Assembly (NCBI GenBank): GCA_003446295.1
Contig: DMBB01000364.1
Location: forward strand, 1-5,041
Direction: 5' to 3'
Length of the DNA: 5,041 nt
DNA from: Erysipelotrichaceae bacterium
GTDB taxonomy: Bacteria; Bacillota_I; Bacilli_A; Erysipelotrichales; Erysipelotrichaceae
The stretch's first letter is position 1, and the number at the start of each line of letters is the position of its first letter. Under the pieces are notes generated by a model, which saw nothing but the letters and a program-made list of their open reading frames with translations, searched no databases and had not been told where the DNA came from. Both the position numbers and the translations under genes were made by a program. Positions 1 to 5,041 of the stretch are shown here, piece by piece.

Positions 1-840
1 GCTACAGCAGCATGTGTGATCCTCTCCAGAACACAGATGGTATCCGATGAGAAGCTGCAGGCAGCTGTTGATATCATCCATGAACTGAATCCTGAAGCAC
101 GCATCATTACCACACCGTGGGATGATCTGACAGGCAAAGCGATCTTCGAAGCAATGACAGGATCCAGTGACGGATTCCCTGAAGATCTCGGACCTGATGA
201 GGACGAAGAAGAGGAAGAAGAACACGAACATGAGCATCATCATGATCATGATGAAGATGAGCATGAACATCATCACCATCATGACGATGATGACGATGAA
301 GATGAGCACGAACATCATCACCATCACGACGACGATGACGATGAGGATGAGCATGAGCATCACCACCATCATGACGATGATGACGATGAGGATGAACACG
401 AACATCACCACCATCATGATGAAGAACATGAACACCATCATCATCACAATGACAACGCTGCTAAGGAAGCTGCTGCAAATGAAGGCCTGTCCGAAGGCAA
501 CCGTGTCCGTCTGAGCAAAGATGATGAGCATCATCACCATCATCACCACCACCATCACCATGGTGAACATGATGCGGATGAAGTGTTTGATTCCATCGGT
601 ATTGAAACGATCAACAAATATACAGAAGAAGATCTGCGTACAGCATTGAACGGACTGGGTGAAAACATTGTCCGTGCTAAAGGTATCGTTCCCGATACAG
701 AGGGAGGCTGGCTGTTCTTCGACTATGTTCCCGGAGACATGGATATCCGTAAAGGCAACCCTGCATATACAGGTCTGATCACTGTCATCGGTGAAAAAGT
801 TGACATTGAAGAAATGAAGCATCTGTTCGGGGTGAAGTAA
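1..840 (+). CDS. CobW/COG0523-family metallochaperone GTPase with His-rich insert (5' partial)
   Basis: The reading frame is open from base 1, so the N-terminus (Walker A, any CxCC motif) lies outside the window; the GTG at 16 is only an internal codon. Codons 1-50 match the end of a CobW GTPase domain: a beta strand (CVIL), the place of the NKxD base-recognition motif, then 'VSDEKL' and 'ELNPEARI'. NKxD here reads S-R-T-Q (codons 9-12), so it is degenerate. Codons 66-150 are an Asp/Glu/His-rich insert with 15-residue repeats, followed by an Ala/Gly linker and an 11-His run (codons 177-187). Codons 196-279 fit the CobW C-terminal domain, with R-A-K-G (225-228) and 'GGWLFFDYVPG'. A His-rich insert between the two domains is typical of COG0523 metal-handling proteins. 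Inference: a cytoplasmic Zn, Ni or Co binding chaperone or store working with the next gene, whose start it overlaps by one base. Family assignment is firm; the metal is unknown. Confidence 0.88.
   Translation, partial: ATAACVILSRTQMVSDEKLQAAVDIIHELNPEARIITTPWDDLTGKAIFEAMTGSSDGFPEDLGPDEDEEEEEEHEHEHHHDHDEDEHEHHHHHDDDDDEDEHEHHHHHDDDDDEDEHEHHHHHDDDDDEDEHEHHHHHDEEHEHHHHHNDNAAKEAAANEGLSEGNRVRLSKDDEHHHHHHHHHHHGEHDADEVFDSIGIETINKYTEEDLRTALNGLGENIVRAKGIVPDTEGGWLFFDYVPGDMDIRKGNPAYTGLITVIGEKVDIEEMKHLFGVK
262..447 (+). repeat. Tandem 45-bp repeat encoding a His/Asp/Glu metal-binding tract
   Basis: Three full units of 15 codons (262-306, 307-351, 352-396) each encode HEHHHHH-DDDDD-EDE. They are followed by a shortened unit (397-426, HEHHHHH-DEE) and a final HEHHHHH (427-447). 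A less regular lead-in of alternating His and Glu/Asp begins at 223. The three full units differ only at synonymous third positions. The tract is expected to be disordered and to bind divalent metal through imidazole and carboxylate groups. Repeat number may vary between strains. Confidence 0.93.
529..561 (+). repeat. Poly-histidine run (11 His codons)
   Basis: Eleven consecutive CAT/CAC codons lie after an Asp-Asp-Glu and just before the CobW C-terminal domain. They are separated from the 45-bp repeats by a 27-residue linker rich in Ala, Gly and charged residues. The run is probably a second metal-binding segment of the same protein. Confidence 0.9.
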
Positions 841-842
841 TG
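829..842 (+). promoter_or_regulatory. Ribosome binding site and stop/start overlap coupling the two GTPase genes
   Basis: GGGGTGA (829-835) lies inside the last codons of the first gene. The TAA stop (838-840) shares its last A with the ATG start (840-842). This TAATG arrangement indicates translational coupling, suggesting matched output of the two proteins, and fixes the start of the second gene. Confidence 0.8.
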
Positions 843-1781
843 GCTTGTCCGGTTTATCTCTTTACCGGATTTCTGGACAGCGGTAAAACAACTCTGATCA
901 AAGATACACTGAATGATGAGCAGTTTATGGATGGTATTTCCAGGACGCTGATCATCTGCTTTGAACAGGGTGAAACTGAATATACCAATGAATTTCTGGA
1001 TGAACACAACGCATTCATTGAGTTCCTGGACGCTTCTACACAGCTGACTGTTGAGAAGATGCATGAACTGGATACCCTGTATCATCCGGATCAGGTATTC
1101 ATTGAGTACAACGGAAGCGAATCCGTATCAGAAACACTGCTTACAGGAATGCCGGATTACTGGCCGCTGGTCGAGATCCTGACAACTGTAGATGCTTCTA
1201 CATTCGCTGTTTACATTTCAAATATGAGAAGCCTCATGTTTGAACAGCTCAGATGGAGCGATGTCGTCATCTGCAACCGCTGCACGCCGGATACATCCGG
1301 ATCTCTGCTGCGCGGCAACATCAAAGCCATCAACAAGCGTGCACAGATCTTCTACGAAGGAAACTTCGGAGAACCTGTAGAACTGAAAAGCGGACTTCTG
1401 CCGTTTGATATCAATTCCGAGGTCATCGATGTCAAGGATGACGACTATGGTCTCTGGTACATGGATGCGGCAGACAACCCCGATAAATACAACGGCAAGA
1501 AAGTGATCCTGCGCGGTATGTACGCAGAAGACCTGCCCGGATACAAGCAGACATTCATTCTCGGAAGAAGAGCCATGGTATGCTGCGAAGCAGATACCTC
1601 ACTGTGCGGTATTACCGTAACAGGCGTCAAGATCTGGGAAATGGAAAAAGGCATGTGGGTCCAGGTCGAAGGCACACTGAAAGAACTGCCTGTTGAGAAC
1701 GGTGGCAAGACTCTGGTCCTGTATGCGGATAAGATCCAGCATTACAACGGACCGGCTGATCCGTTTGTATATTTCAGCTGA
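840..1781 (+). CDS. CobW-like P-loop GTPase with YcgQ/DUF1980-like C-terminal domain
   Basis: A 313-residue protein. Residues 5-18 hold a strand plus Walker A, G-F-L-D-S-G-K-T-T, the CobW form of the P-loop. 'VFIEYNGSES' (86-95) sits at the Walker B/G3 place, where COG0523 proteins have an I-E-x-x-G sequence. 'DVVICNRCT' (141-149) replaces NKxD with N-R-C-T. The CxCC metal motif expected between Walker A and B is absent. From about residue 197 the GTPase gives way to a domain with 'NPDKYNGKKVILRGM', 'GRRAMVCCEADTSLCG' and 'MWVQVEGTL', which resembles the C-terminal half of YcgQ (DUF1980, TIGR03943), a partner of the YcgR permease. C248, C249 and C256 are candidate metal ligands. Inference: a cytoplasmic nucleotide-dependent protein acting with the upstream His-rich GTPase in metal homeostasis. 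The family is recalled without a search; the GTPase call is firm, the C-terminal match likely. Confidence 0.85.
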   Translation: MACPVYLFTGFLDSGKTTLIKDTLNDEQFMDGISRTLIICFEQGETEYTNEFLDEHNAFIEFLDASTQLTVEKMHELDTLYHPDQVFIEYNGSESVSETLLTGMPDYWPLVEILTTVDASTFAVYISNMRSLMFEQLRWSDVVICNRCTPDTSGSLLRGNIKAINKRAQIFYEGNFGEPVELKSGLLPFDINSEVIDVKDDDYGLWYMDAADNPDKYNGKKVILRGMYAEDLPGYKQTFILGRRAMVCCEADTSLCGITVTGVKIWEMEKGMWVQVEGTLKELPVENGGKTLVLYADKIQHYNGPADPFVYFS

Positions 1782-1786
1782 TCATT

Positions 1787-1813
1787 AAAAAATCCCGAAT
1801 TCGGGATTTTTTT
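1787..1813. terminator. Bidirectional intrinsic terminator between convergent operons
   Basis: A perfect palindrome TCCCGAATTCGGGA (1793-1806) is flanked by six A on the left and seven T on the right, so it gives a hairpin plus U-tract on either strand. It begins 6 nt after the stop of the plus-strand GTPase gene and lies 20 nt beyond the stop of the minus-strand lipoprotein gene, so it can end both transcripts. Confidence 0.92.
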
Positions 1814-1832
1814 GTTATATTGCTGTTTCAGT

Positions 1833-3086
1833 TCAGTCTATTTCATGCCAGTTCGTTCCGTATTCATCTGCTGTCAGGATATGGAATTTAAATGATTCAT
1901 CTTCTCTGACCGCATACAGCGAGCGGTTTCCGTCTTTGTCCTCCAGTACGAATACACCGTAATAATGGCCTTTCAATGAGGCTTCCTGCATCGGATAAAG
2001 ACTCCCTCCTTCAGCTACGATCTTCTGGATATCCTCTCTCATTGTCAGATAGTCGTAATATGCCATGCCATAGACAGGTTTCTCGGATCCATCCAGTATC
2101 TGGTACGGTGTGATATCCACTGCACCCATCTGGAAAGCAGTTCTCAGAACACCGTCAAATACATCCAGACCTGTCGGTATCGTCAAATGATCGCTTCCTC
2201 TGGACGCAATGATCACACCTGCAGGATCTGTCTGCTCCGCAGTTTCCACATACAGGATCGGTTCAGTCCCTTGATACAGCACATCCGTGATCTCACCGGA
2301 CGCAATATCATATTTACCGACCTGAAGTTCTATATCTTTGTTTGGAATGATCAGGTAAATATTGTTTTCGCGTTTTCCCTGGTCGCCGTATATGATCCGT
2401 TCTTCGGGAATCGACAATGCCGGCTCCAGCATGGGGTCCTGTGCAGGTCTGGACATTACATTTTCCACGCTGTTGTATTCATGTACCTGTCCCAACAGCG
2501 CGATCCTGACGAATTCATAATCTTCCATCTCATAGCTGACATTGTCATTCGTATCCGATGTCATCTCGTTCAGAAACAGCGACCCGTCTTTCCCGCTGAG
2601 TTCAACACTGAACCAGCGTTCTTTTCCTTCGTGGTCCACATAACTGATCCCATTGTTCGGAAGATCGCCGCTGAATACAAGAGCTGCCAGCAAAGGATGT
2701 TCCGGTGTCAGTTCGTCCAGATGATACCGTTCCGATACCAGATATTCAGGCACACCGTTTGCGTCCATTGTTTTCAGGAACAATGATAAAACAGTAAAAT
2801 CTGTTACCGGAGTTTCCGTCCGGAAGACGATCATGTTTTCTGCATTTGCCCCTTCTGCATAATAAATATCCGGAAGATAATCAAGGTCCTTATCCAGTTC
2901 ATTTCTCCATACTGCAGAGACCGGATCAGTTCCCGTGTACGGTGTATTCTGTGTGTCGGCTGTTTCCTGTATTTCCGGTGTCTCAGAAGGTTTGACGTCA
3001 GGTGTACTTTCATTCTGTTTCTGTCCGGAACCGCATGCGCTCAGCAATACCATTGCTGAAATGAGAAGAGATATTCTTTTTTTCAT
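1833..3086 (-). CDS. Predicted lipoprotein of unknown function
   Basis: A 417-residue protein starting MKKR, followed by a hydrophobic stretch (residues 5-16) and the lipobox L-S-A-C with Cys18 as the acylation site: a clear type II signal peptide, so the mature protein should be anchored on the outer face of the membrane. Residues 19-55 are a Ser/Thr/Pro/Glu-rich tether. The rest is a mixed-charge soluble region, probably mostly beta, with no domain I recognise; Trp60 and a Tyr-rich C-terminal third ('YGMAYYDY', 'GHYYGVFVLEDKDGN') stand out. The ATG is supported by GGAG 7 nt upstream (3094-3097). It is the last gene of a minus-strand operon, 21 nt after the kinase-like gene. Secretion is well supported; the role (ligand binding, envelope sensing or other) is not known. 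Confidence 0.87.
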   Translation of the reverse strand: MKKRISLLISAMVLLSACGSGQKQNESTPDVKPSETPEIQETADTQNTPYTGTDPVSAVWRNELDKDLDYLPDIYYAEGANAENMIVFRTETPVTDFTVLSLFLKTMDANGVPEYLVSERYHLDELTPEHPLLAALVFSGDLPNNGISYVDHEGKERWFSVELSGKDGSLFLNEMTSDTNDNVSYEMEDYEFVRIALLGQVHEYNSVENVMSRPAQDPMLEPALSIPEERIIYGDQGKRENNIYLIIPNKDIELQVGKYDIASGEITDVLYQGTEPILYVETAEQTDPAGVIIASRGSDHLTIPTGLDVFDGVLRTAFQMGAVDITPYQILDGSEKPVYGMAYYDYLTMREDIQKIVAEGGSLYPMQEASLKGHYYGVFVLEDKDGNRSLYAVREDESFKFHILTADEYGTNWHEID

Positions 3087-3107
3087 GGCTGTTCTCCGTT
3101 CTCTGTA

Positions 3108-3647
3108 TCAATGATGATCCTGCATAAGATATGCACGGAATTCATCTGTATCAGACCAGTATTTGATTCCCCAGTTTTCAAAATTCCATTCATCGGAATA
3201 TGGATTACACTCATAATCTACATACCACAGCAATCCTTCCCTTACCACGAAATTTGTCGGAAAATAATCAATATTCAATCCGGCCGAAAAGGCTTGTTCA
3301 GCCATCTTCCGTATCTGCCCGAGATAAATGCCTGTGTCCGCTCCGGAACGGACCAGATCAAATACGGTTTGACCCTCAATATACTCTTTCATGATCCGTT
3401 CCGCTTCAAAGTCGATCGCAAGCATTTCCGGAATCCTGATGCCTGCTTCTTTCAGCTGTCCGTAATCATGATACTCAGCTTCGATCTTGTTCCCGAAACT
3501 ATAATAATCACATGGCTCGTGATGGATCTGTTTCAGTACAATATTGCGGTTTCCGCATTCAGCAAGGTATGAATAACCGCCTTTTCCATGCCCAAGCAGC
3601 CGGATGATGCGGCAGTCATGTCCGCATACAGATAAATGATCACACAT
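3108..3647 (-). CDS. Minimal protein-kinase/APH-like phosphotransferase
   Basis: A 179-residue soluble protein with no signal peptide. Kinase-fold landmarks appear in the right order: a glycine loop G-H-G-K-G-G (19-24, GxGxxG), the VAIK-type lysine in 'NIVLKQI' (K39), a Glu-containing helix (E56 or E58), the hinge-like 'MKEYIEG' (86-92), a catalytic-loop equivalent D-Y-F-P-T-N (D127 and N132 at the spacing of HRDLKPEN) and 'VDYE' (D144) at the DFG place. The HRD histidine-arginine pair is missing. The form recalls Bud32/RIO or aminoglycoside/choline-kinase relatives rather than Hanks-type kinases, and almost all of the C-lobe after D144 is absent. AAGGA lies 8 nt before the ATG. It sits between the hydrolase gene (24-nt gap) and the lipoprotein gene (21-nt gap). 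It may phosphorylate a protein or small molecule; the substrate is unknown. Fold likely, activity inferred. Confidence 0.78.
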   Translation of the reverse strand: MCDHLSVCGHDCRIIRLLGHGKGGYSYLAECGNRNIVLKQIHHEPCDYYSFGNKIEAEYHDYGQLKEAGIRIPEMLAIDFEAERIMKEYIEGQTVFDLVRSGADTGIYLGQIRKMAEQAFSAGLNIDYFPTNFVVREGLLWYVDYECNPYSDEWNFENWGIKYWSDTDEFRAYLMQDHH

Positions 3648-3671
3648 CTGCTGTTTCCTTATACGAAAAAA

Positions 3672-4610
3672 TTATTCTTTCCGGGACGGAAGCGGACTGC
3701 CTTCCGGTTTTCCGTTCGGCATGAGGTACTGCTGGATAAAATCACTGTAGATCGTATTCAGTACCTTGTTTCTGAATGGCTGCAGATACGCTTCATTGAA
3801 TGTATCTTCCGTACATGCCCATGGATGGGCAGTACCTTTATTCCAGTGATCCCTGACAAGATCAAGCACTTCTTCTCTCTGATGCACTGCAGAGAAGGCA
3901 TTGCATCCGGCAAGGTCTGTGAACAGTTTAAAGTATTCTATGGAATTCTGATACATTCTAGCCTCGGGGAAGTTCGGCCAGACAGCAGAGCCGCCCATGA
4001 CACCTACAGTCAGTTCTTCACCATGCAGGGAAGAATTGAATATAAAGGAAAGACATCCTGCGCTGTGTCCGGGAGTAGAAACACAAAACAGTCTCGTATT
4101 TCCGAGTTTCAGGCAGAGGCCGTCATCGACCAGGATATCCGCTTTTTCCGGACGCGGTTCAATAAATGCAAATTCTGTAGGTACTGTCTGGAGCAGGTTC
4201 CAGCCTGTCCTGCTGATGGCAAGCAGAACATCCGGGCATACATTTCTGATGAAATAAGGAACTCCTCCGTAATGATCGAAATGTTCGTGACTGACAACGA
4301 TCAGCCTGATTTTGGCAGGATCAAGTCCCATATGTGCAAAACTTTCAGCAATATATGCTGCTTCAGCATCGCTGCTGCCGGAATCGATCATGATAAAGCC
4401 GTCACCTGTGTCGATCACAAGAACACCGACAGCACGTGTCCCCATCCAGTAAACATTATCAAACACCTTAAGCGGTTCGATCGGATATATTTCACCGCTT
4501 TTCGGAGGCTTTGAGAACTCCGGACACGGCTGATACGGAAGATATGGTTTGGAAAGTGAAACAGCAGCTGCTTCTTCAAGTGTAACTGTTGACTCGAATA
4601 TTGTTTTCAT
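3672..4610 (-). CDS. MBL-fold metallo-hydrolase, subclass-B3-like metal site
   Basis: A 312-residue protein when started at the ATG at 4610, which has GGAG 8 nt upstream. The domain starts near residue 46 with 'PLKVFDNVYWMGT', then 'VLVIDTGDGFIMIDSG'. Metal ligands are complete: H108-E-H110-F-D112-H113 (HxHxDH), H182 in 'STPGHSAG' and H243 in 'AVHQ'. H108, H110 and H182 would bind one metal and D112, H113 and H243 the other, as in subclass B3 enzymes, and no cysteine replaces a ligand. There is no signal peptide, so unlike true secreted beta-lactamases it should be cytoplasmic; its substrate could be a lactone, thioester, phosphoester or beta-lactam. It is the first gene of the operon. The longer frame to a TTG at 4718 runs through the promoter-like region and is not preferred. 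Fold and metal site are firm; the reaction is unknown. Confidence 0.88.
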   Translation of the reverse strand: MKTIFESTVTLEEAAAVSLSKPYLPYQPCPEFSKPPKSGEIYPIEPLKVFDNVYWMGTRAVGVLVIDTGDGFIMIDSGSSDAEAAYIAESFAHMGLDPAKIRLIVVSHEHFDHYGGVPYFIRNVCPDVLLAISRTGWNLLQTVPTEFAFIEPRPEKADILVDDGLCLKLGNTRLFCVSTPGHSAGCLSFIFNSSLHGEELTVGVMGGSAVWPNFPEARMYQNSIEYFKLFTDLAGCNAFSAVHQREEVLDLVRDHWNKGTAHPWACTEDTFNEAYLQPFRNKVLNTIYSDFIQQYLMPNGKPEGSPLPSRKE

Positions 4611-4618
4611 ATGATCTG

Positions 4619-4622
4619 CTCC
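4619..4622 (-). promoter_or_regulatory. Ribosome binding site fixing the hydrolase start
   Basis: On the minus strand GGAG is followed by 8 nt and then ATG (4610). No comparable site precedes the upstream in-frame TTG at 4718, so this site decides the start. Confidence 0.75.
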
Positions 4623-4702
4623 ATCTTTGTCGTTATGAAGTTTAAAAATATATACATACATTATCCGGACTTCACACTGAAATCCATTTATATACAATCC
4701 AA

Positions 4703-4732
4703 TTATATCAGCAGCCACATCGTATTATGAAT
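4703..4732 (-). promoter_or_regulatory. Candidate promoter of the hydrolase-kinase-lipoprotein operon
   Basis: Read on the minus strand, TATAAT (4703-4708) is preceded by TGA, giving an extended -10 (TGnTATAAT). A weak -35, TTCATA (4727-4732), lies 18 nt upstream and matches 4 of 6 consensus bases. The predicted leader is about 90 nt. The site falls downstream of the terminator for the preceding gene, which is where an independent promoter is needed. Found by eye only. Confidence 0.5.
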
Positions 4733-4752
4733 ATATTCATCATTTACAGCAT

Positions 4753-4772
4753 GCCTGTTTGATCAAACCGGC
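4753..4772. repeat. 20-bp near-perfect palindrome, possible operator
   Basis: The core GTTTGATCAAAC (4757-4768) is a perfect 12-bp palindrome. It is flanked by GCC and GGC arms, with one mismatched pair (4756/4769). It sits about 20 bp upstream of the candidate -35 of the hydrolase operon, and next to the T-tract of the terminator. Two-fold symmetry of this length suits a dimeric DNA-binding regulator; a second RNA hairpin is the alternative. Confidence 0.5.
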
Positions 4773-4806
4773 AAAAAGAAAAAGGTCCCGCCAGCACGCA
4801 GGTCCT
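4773..4806 (-). terminator. Intrinsic terminator for the gene at the right edge
   Basis: On the minus strand AGG-A-CCTGC, a loop GTGCTG, then GCGGG-A-CCT forms eight base pairs (one of them G-T) with a single A-A mismatch. It is followed directly by TTTTTCTTTTT. It lies about 100 nt beyond the stop codon of the partial gene and upstream of the hydrolase promoter, so it separates the two transcription units. Confidence 0.68.
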
Positions 4807-4829
4807 CATTCTAATAGGGGGAAAGAAAT

Positions 4830-4847
4830 ATCAAACTCTCATTTGAT
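4830..4847. repeat. Small inverted repeat sharing the ATCAAA/TTTGAT half-site
   Basis: ATCAAA and TTTGAT are separated by six bases (CTCTCA). The same half-site makes the core of the palindrome at 4757-4768, there with the two halves overlapping at GATC. This may be a second regulator site or a weak RNA hairpin, and AT-richness makes chance occurrence possible. Confidence 0.3.
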
Positions 4848-4909
4848 GATTCAATAATACTGAAAAGCTGTGTTATAAATATGCGAGAATTGTGAAAGAT
4901 TCGTGAAAT

Positions 4910-5041
4910 TTAGTAAAGTTTCTTCACATTCAGCCCCAACAACTCTGCAAATGCGACTGCCTGTTCTTCATTTACAGTCAATCCCCGCAGGTTTTCCGGA
5001 TCTACCATGATCCCGTCTATATGACTGTCAGACAGATCCAG
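4910..5041 (-). CDS. C-terminal end of an unidentified protein (5' end beyond window)
   Basis: The minus-strand frame is open from base 5041 to a TAA at 4910-4912, giving the last 43 residues of a protein: it begins L-D-L-S-D-S-H, passes through 'DGIMVDPENLRGLTVNEEQA' and ends 'LLGLNVKKLY'. Composition is normal for a coding region (acidic residues, a predicted amphipathic helix near 'EEQAVAFAELLG'), and a terminator follows about 100 nt downstream. The 'DGIMVDPENL' stretch faintly recalls the end of SseB-type domains, but the fragment is too short for a family call. Confidence 0.68.
   Translation of the reverse strand: MDLSDSHIDGIMVDPENLRGLTVNEEQAVAFAELLGLNVKKLY

Larger units (their letters stand above)
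4611..4909. other. Intergenic region of about 300 bases
   Basis: This region is AT-rich with no credible gene in any frame. It holds, from right to left, a small inverted repeat, a minus-strand terminator, a 20-bp palindrome, a candidate promoter and the leader of the hydrolase operon. Each is listed separately. Confidence 0.7.

Noticed and set aside
16..18. GTG at 16 as the start of the first gene
   Set aside because: The frame is open to base 1, the residues before it fit the GTPase strand, and the GTPase core must lie further upstream. It is an internal valine codon.
167..514. Open frame of 115 codons shifted by one relative to the His-rich gene, rich in Met, Thr and Ile
   Set aside because: It is the out-of-frame reading of CAT/GAT/GAC/GAA repeats (giving ATG, ACA, ATC and similar). 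The low complexity comes from the true frame, and there is no independent start signal.
2187..2786. Plus-strand open frame of 199 codons inside the lipoprotein gene
   Set aside because: It is a shadow of the minus-strand gene, which has a clear signal peptide, lipobox and ribosome binding site. The plus-strand translation has no domain-like pattern.
3636..4514. Long plus-strand open frame (292 codons) opposite the hydrolase gene
   Set aside because: It is antisense to a gene with a complete MBL metal site. Its translation is Cys/His/Phe-rich without recognisable motifs, and I saw no supporting ribosome binding site.
1833..4610. Reading the MBL-fold and APH-like pair as an antibiotic-resistance cassette
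   Set aside because: The hydrolase has no export signal, the kinase-like protein is far smaller than known aminoglycoside phosphotransferases, and there are no mobile-element traces around the genes.
4611..4718. 36-residue N-terminal extension of the hydrolase from a TTG at 4718
   Set aside because: It has no ribosome binding site, overlaps promoter-like AT-rich sequence, and a better ATG with GGAG exists at 4610.
4815..4855. Ribosome-binding-like AGGGGGAAAG on the plus strand, possibly for a small peptide
   Set aside because: The nearest ATG downstream reaches a stop after three codons (ATG ATT CAA TAA), so no peptide gene is supported.
4871..4879. Plus-strand extended -10-like TGTTATAAA
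   Set aside because: There is no convincing -35 and no plus-strand gene downstream; AT-rich intergenic DNA gives such matches by chance.

Overview
The window looks like the chromosome of a low-to-middle GC Gram-positive bacterium (Bacillota, perhaps an Erysipelotrichales- or Clostridia-like gut lineage). The clues are Shine-Dalgarno sites of the GGAG/AAGGA type, a lipoprotein with an LSAC lipobox, simple stem-plus-T terminators, and a CobW-like GTPase of a type I associate with anaerobic Bacillota. Placement below phylum is a guess. There are no RNA genes, CRISPR arrays, insertion sequences or phage genes.

Left part (1-1781, plus strand): two adjacent, translationally coupled genes of the CobW/COG0523 metallochaperone GTPase class. 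The first is cut at its 5' end by the window. It keeps the tail of the GTPase domain, a very acidic His-rich repeat insert (47 His in about 110 residues) and a CobW C-terminal domain. The second has an intact Walker A motif but no CxCC motif, a degenerate base-recognition motif, and a C-terminal domain resembling YcgQ/DUF1980 (TIGR03943). The pair most likely handles a transition metal, with zinc the first guess. A perfect symmetrical hairpin at 1787-1813 ends this unit and can also end the convergent one.

Middle and right part (4610 down to 1833, minus strand): a three-gene operon with 24- and 21-nt gaps. In transcription order it encodes a cytoplasmic metallo-beta-lactamase-fold hydrolase with the full two-metal ligand set in a subclass-B3-like arrangement, a very small (179 aa) protein-kinase/APH-like protein that retains the key catalytic positions, and a secreted lipoprotein of unknown function. 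The combination does not match a named system that I recognise and is the best candidate for something undescribed here.

Right edge (4611-5041): a roughly 300-base intergenic region with a candidate extended -10 promoter for the operon, a near-perfect 20-bp palindrome just upstream of it, a minus-strand terminator and a second small inverted repeat. Beyond it lies the C-terminal end of another minus-strand gene (4910-5041), which runs off the window.
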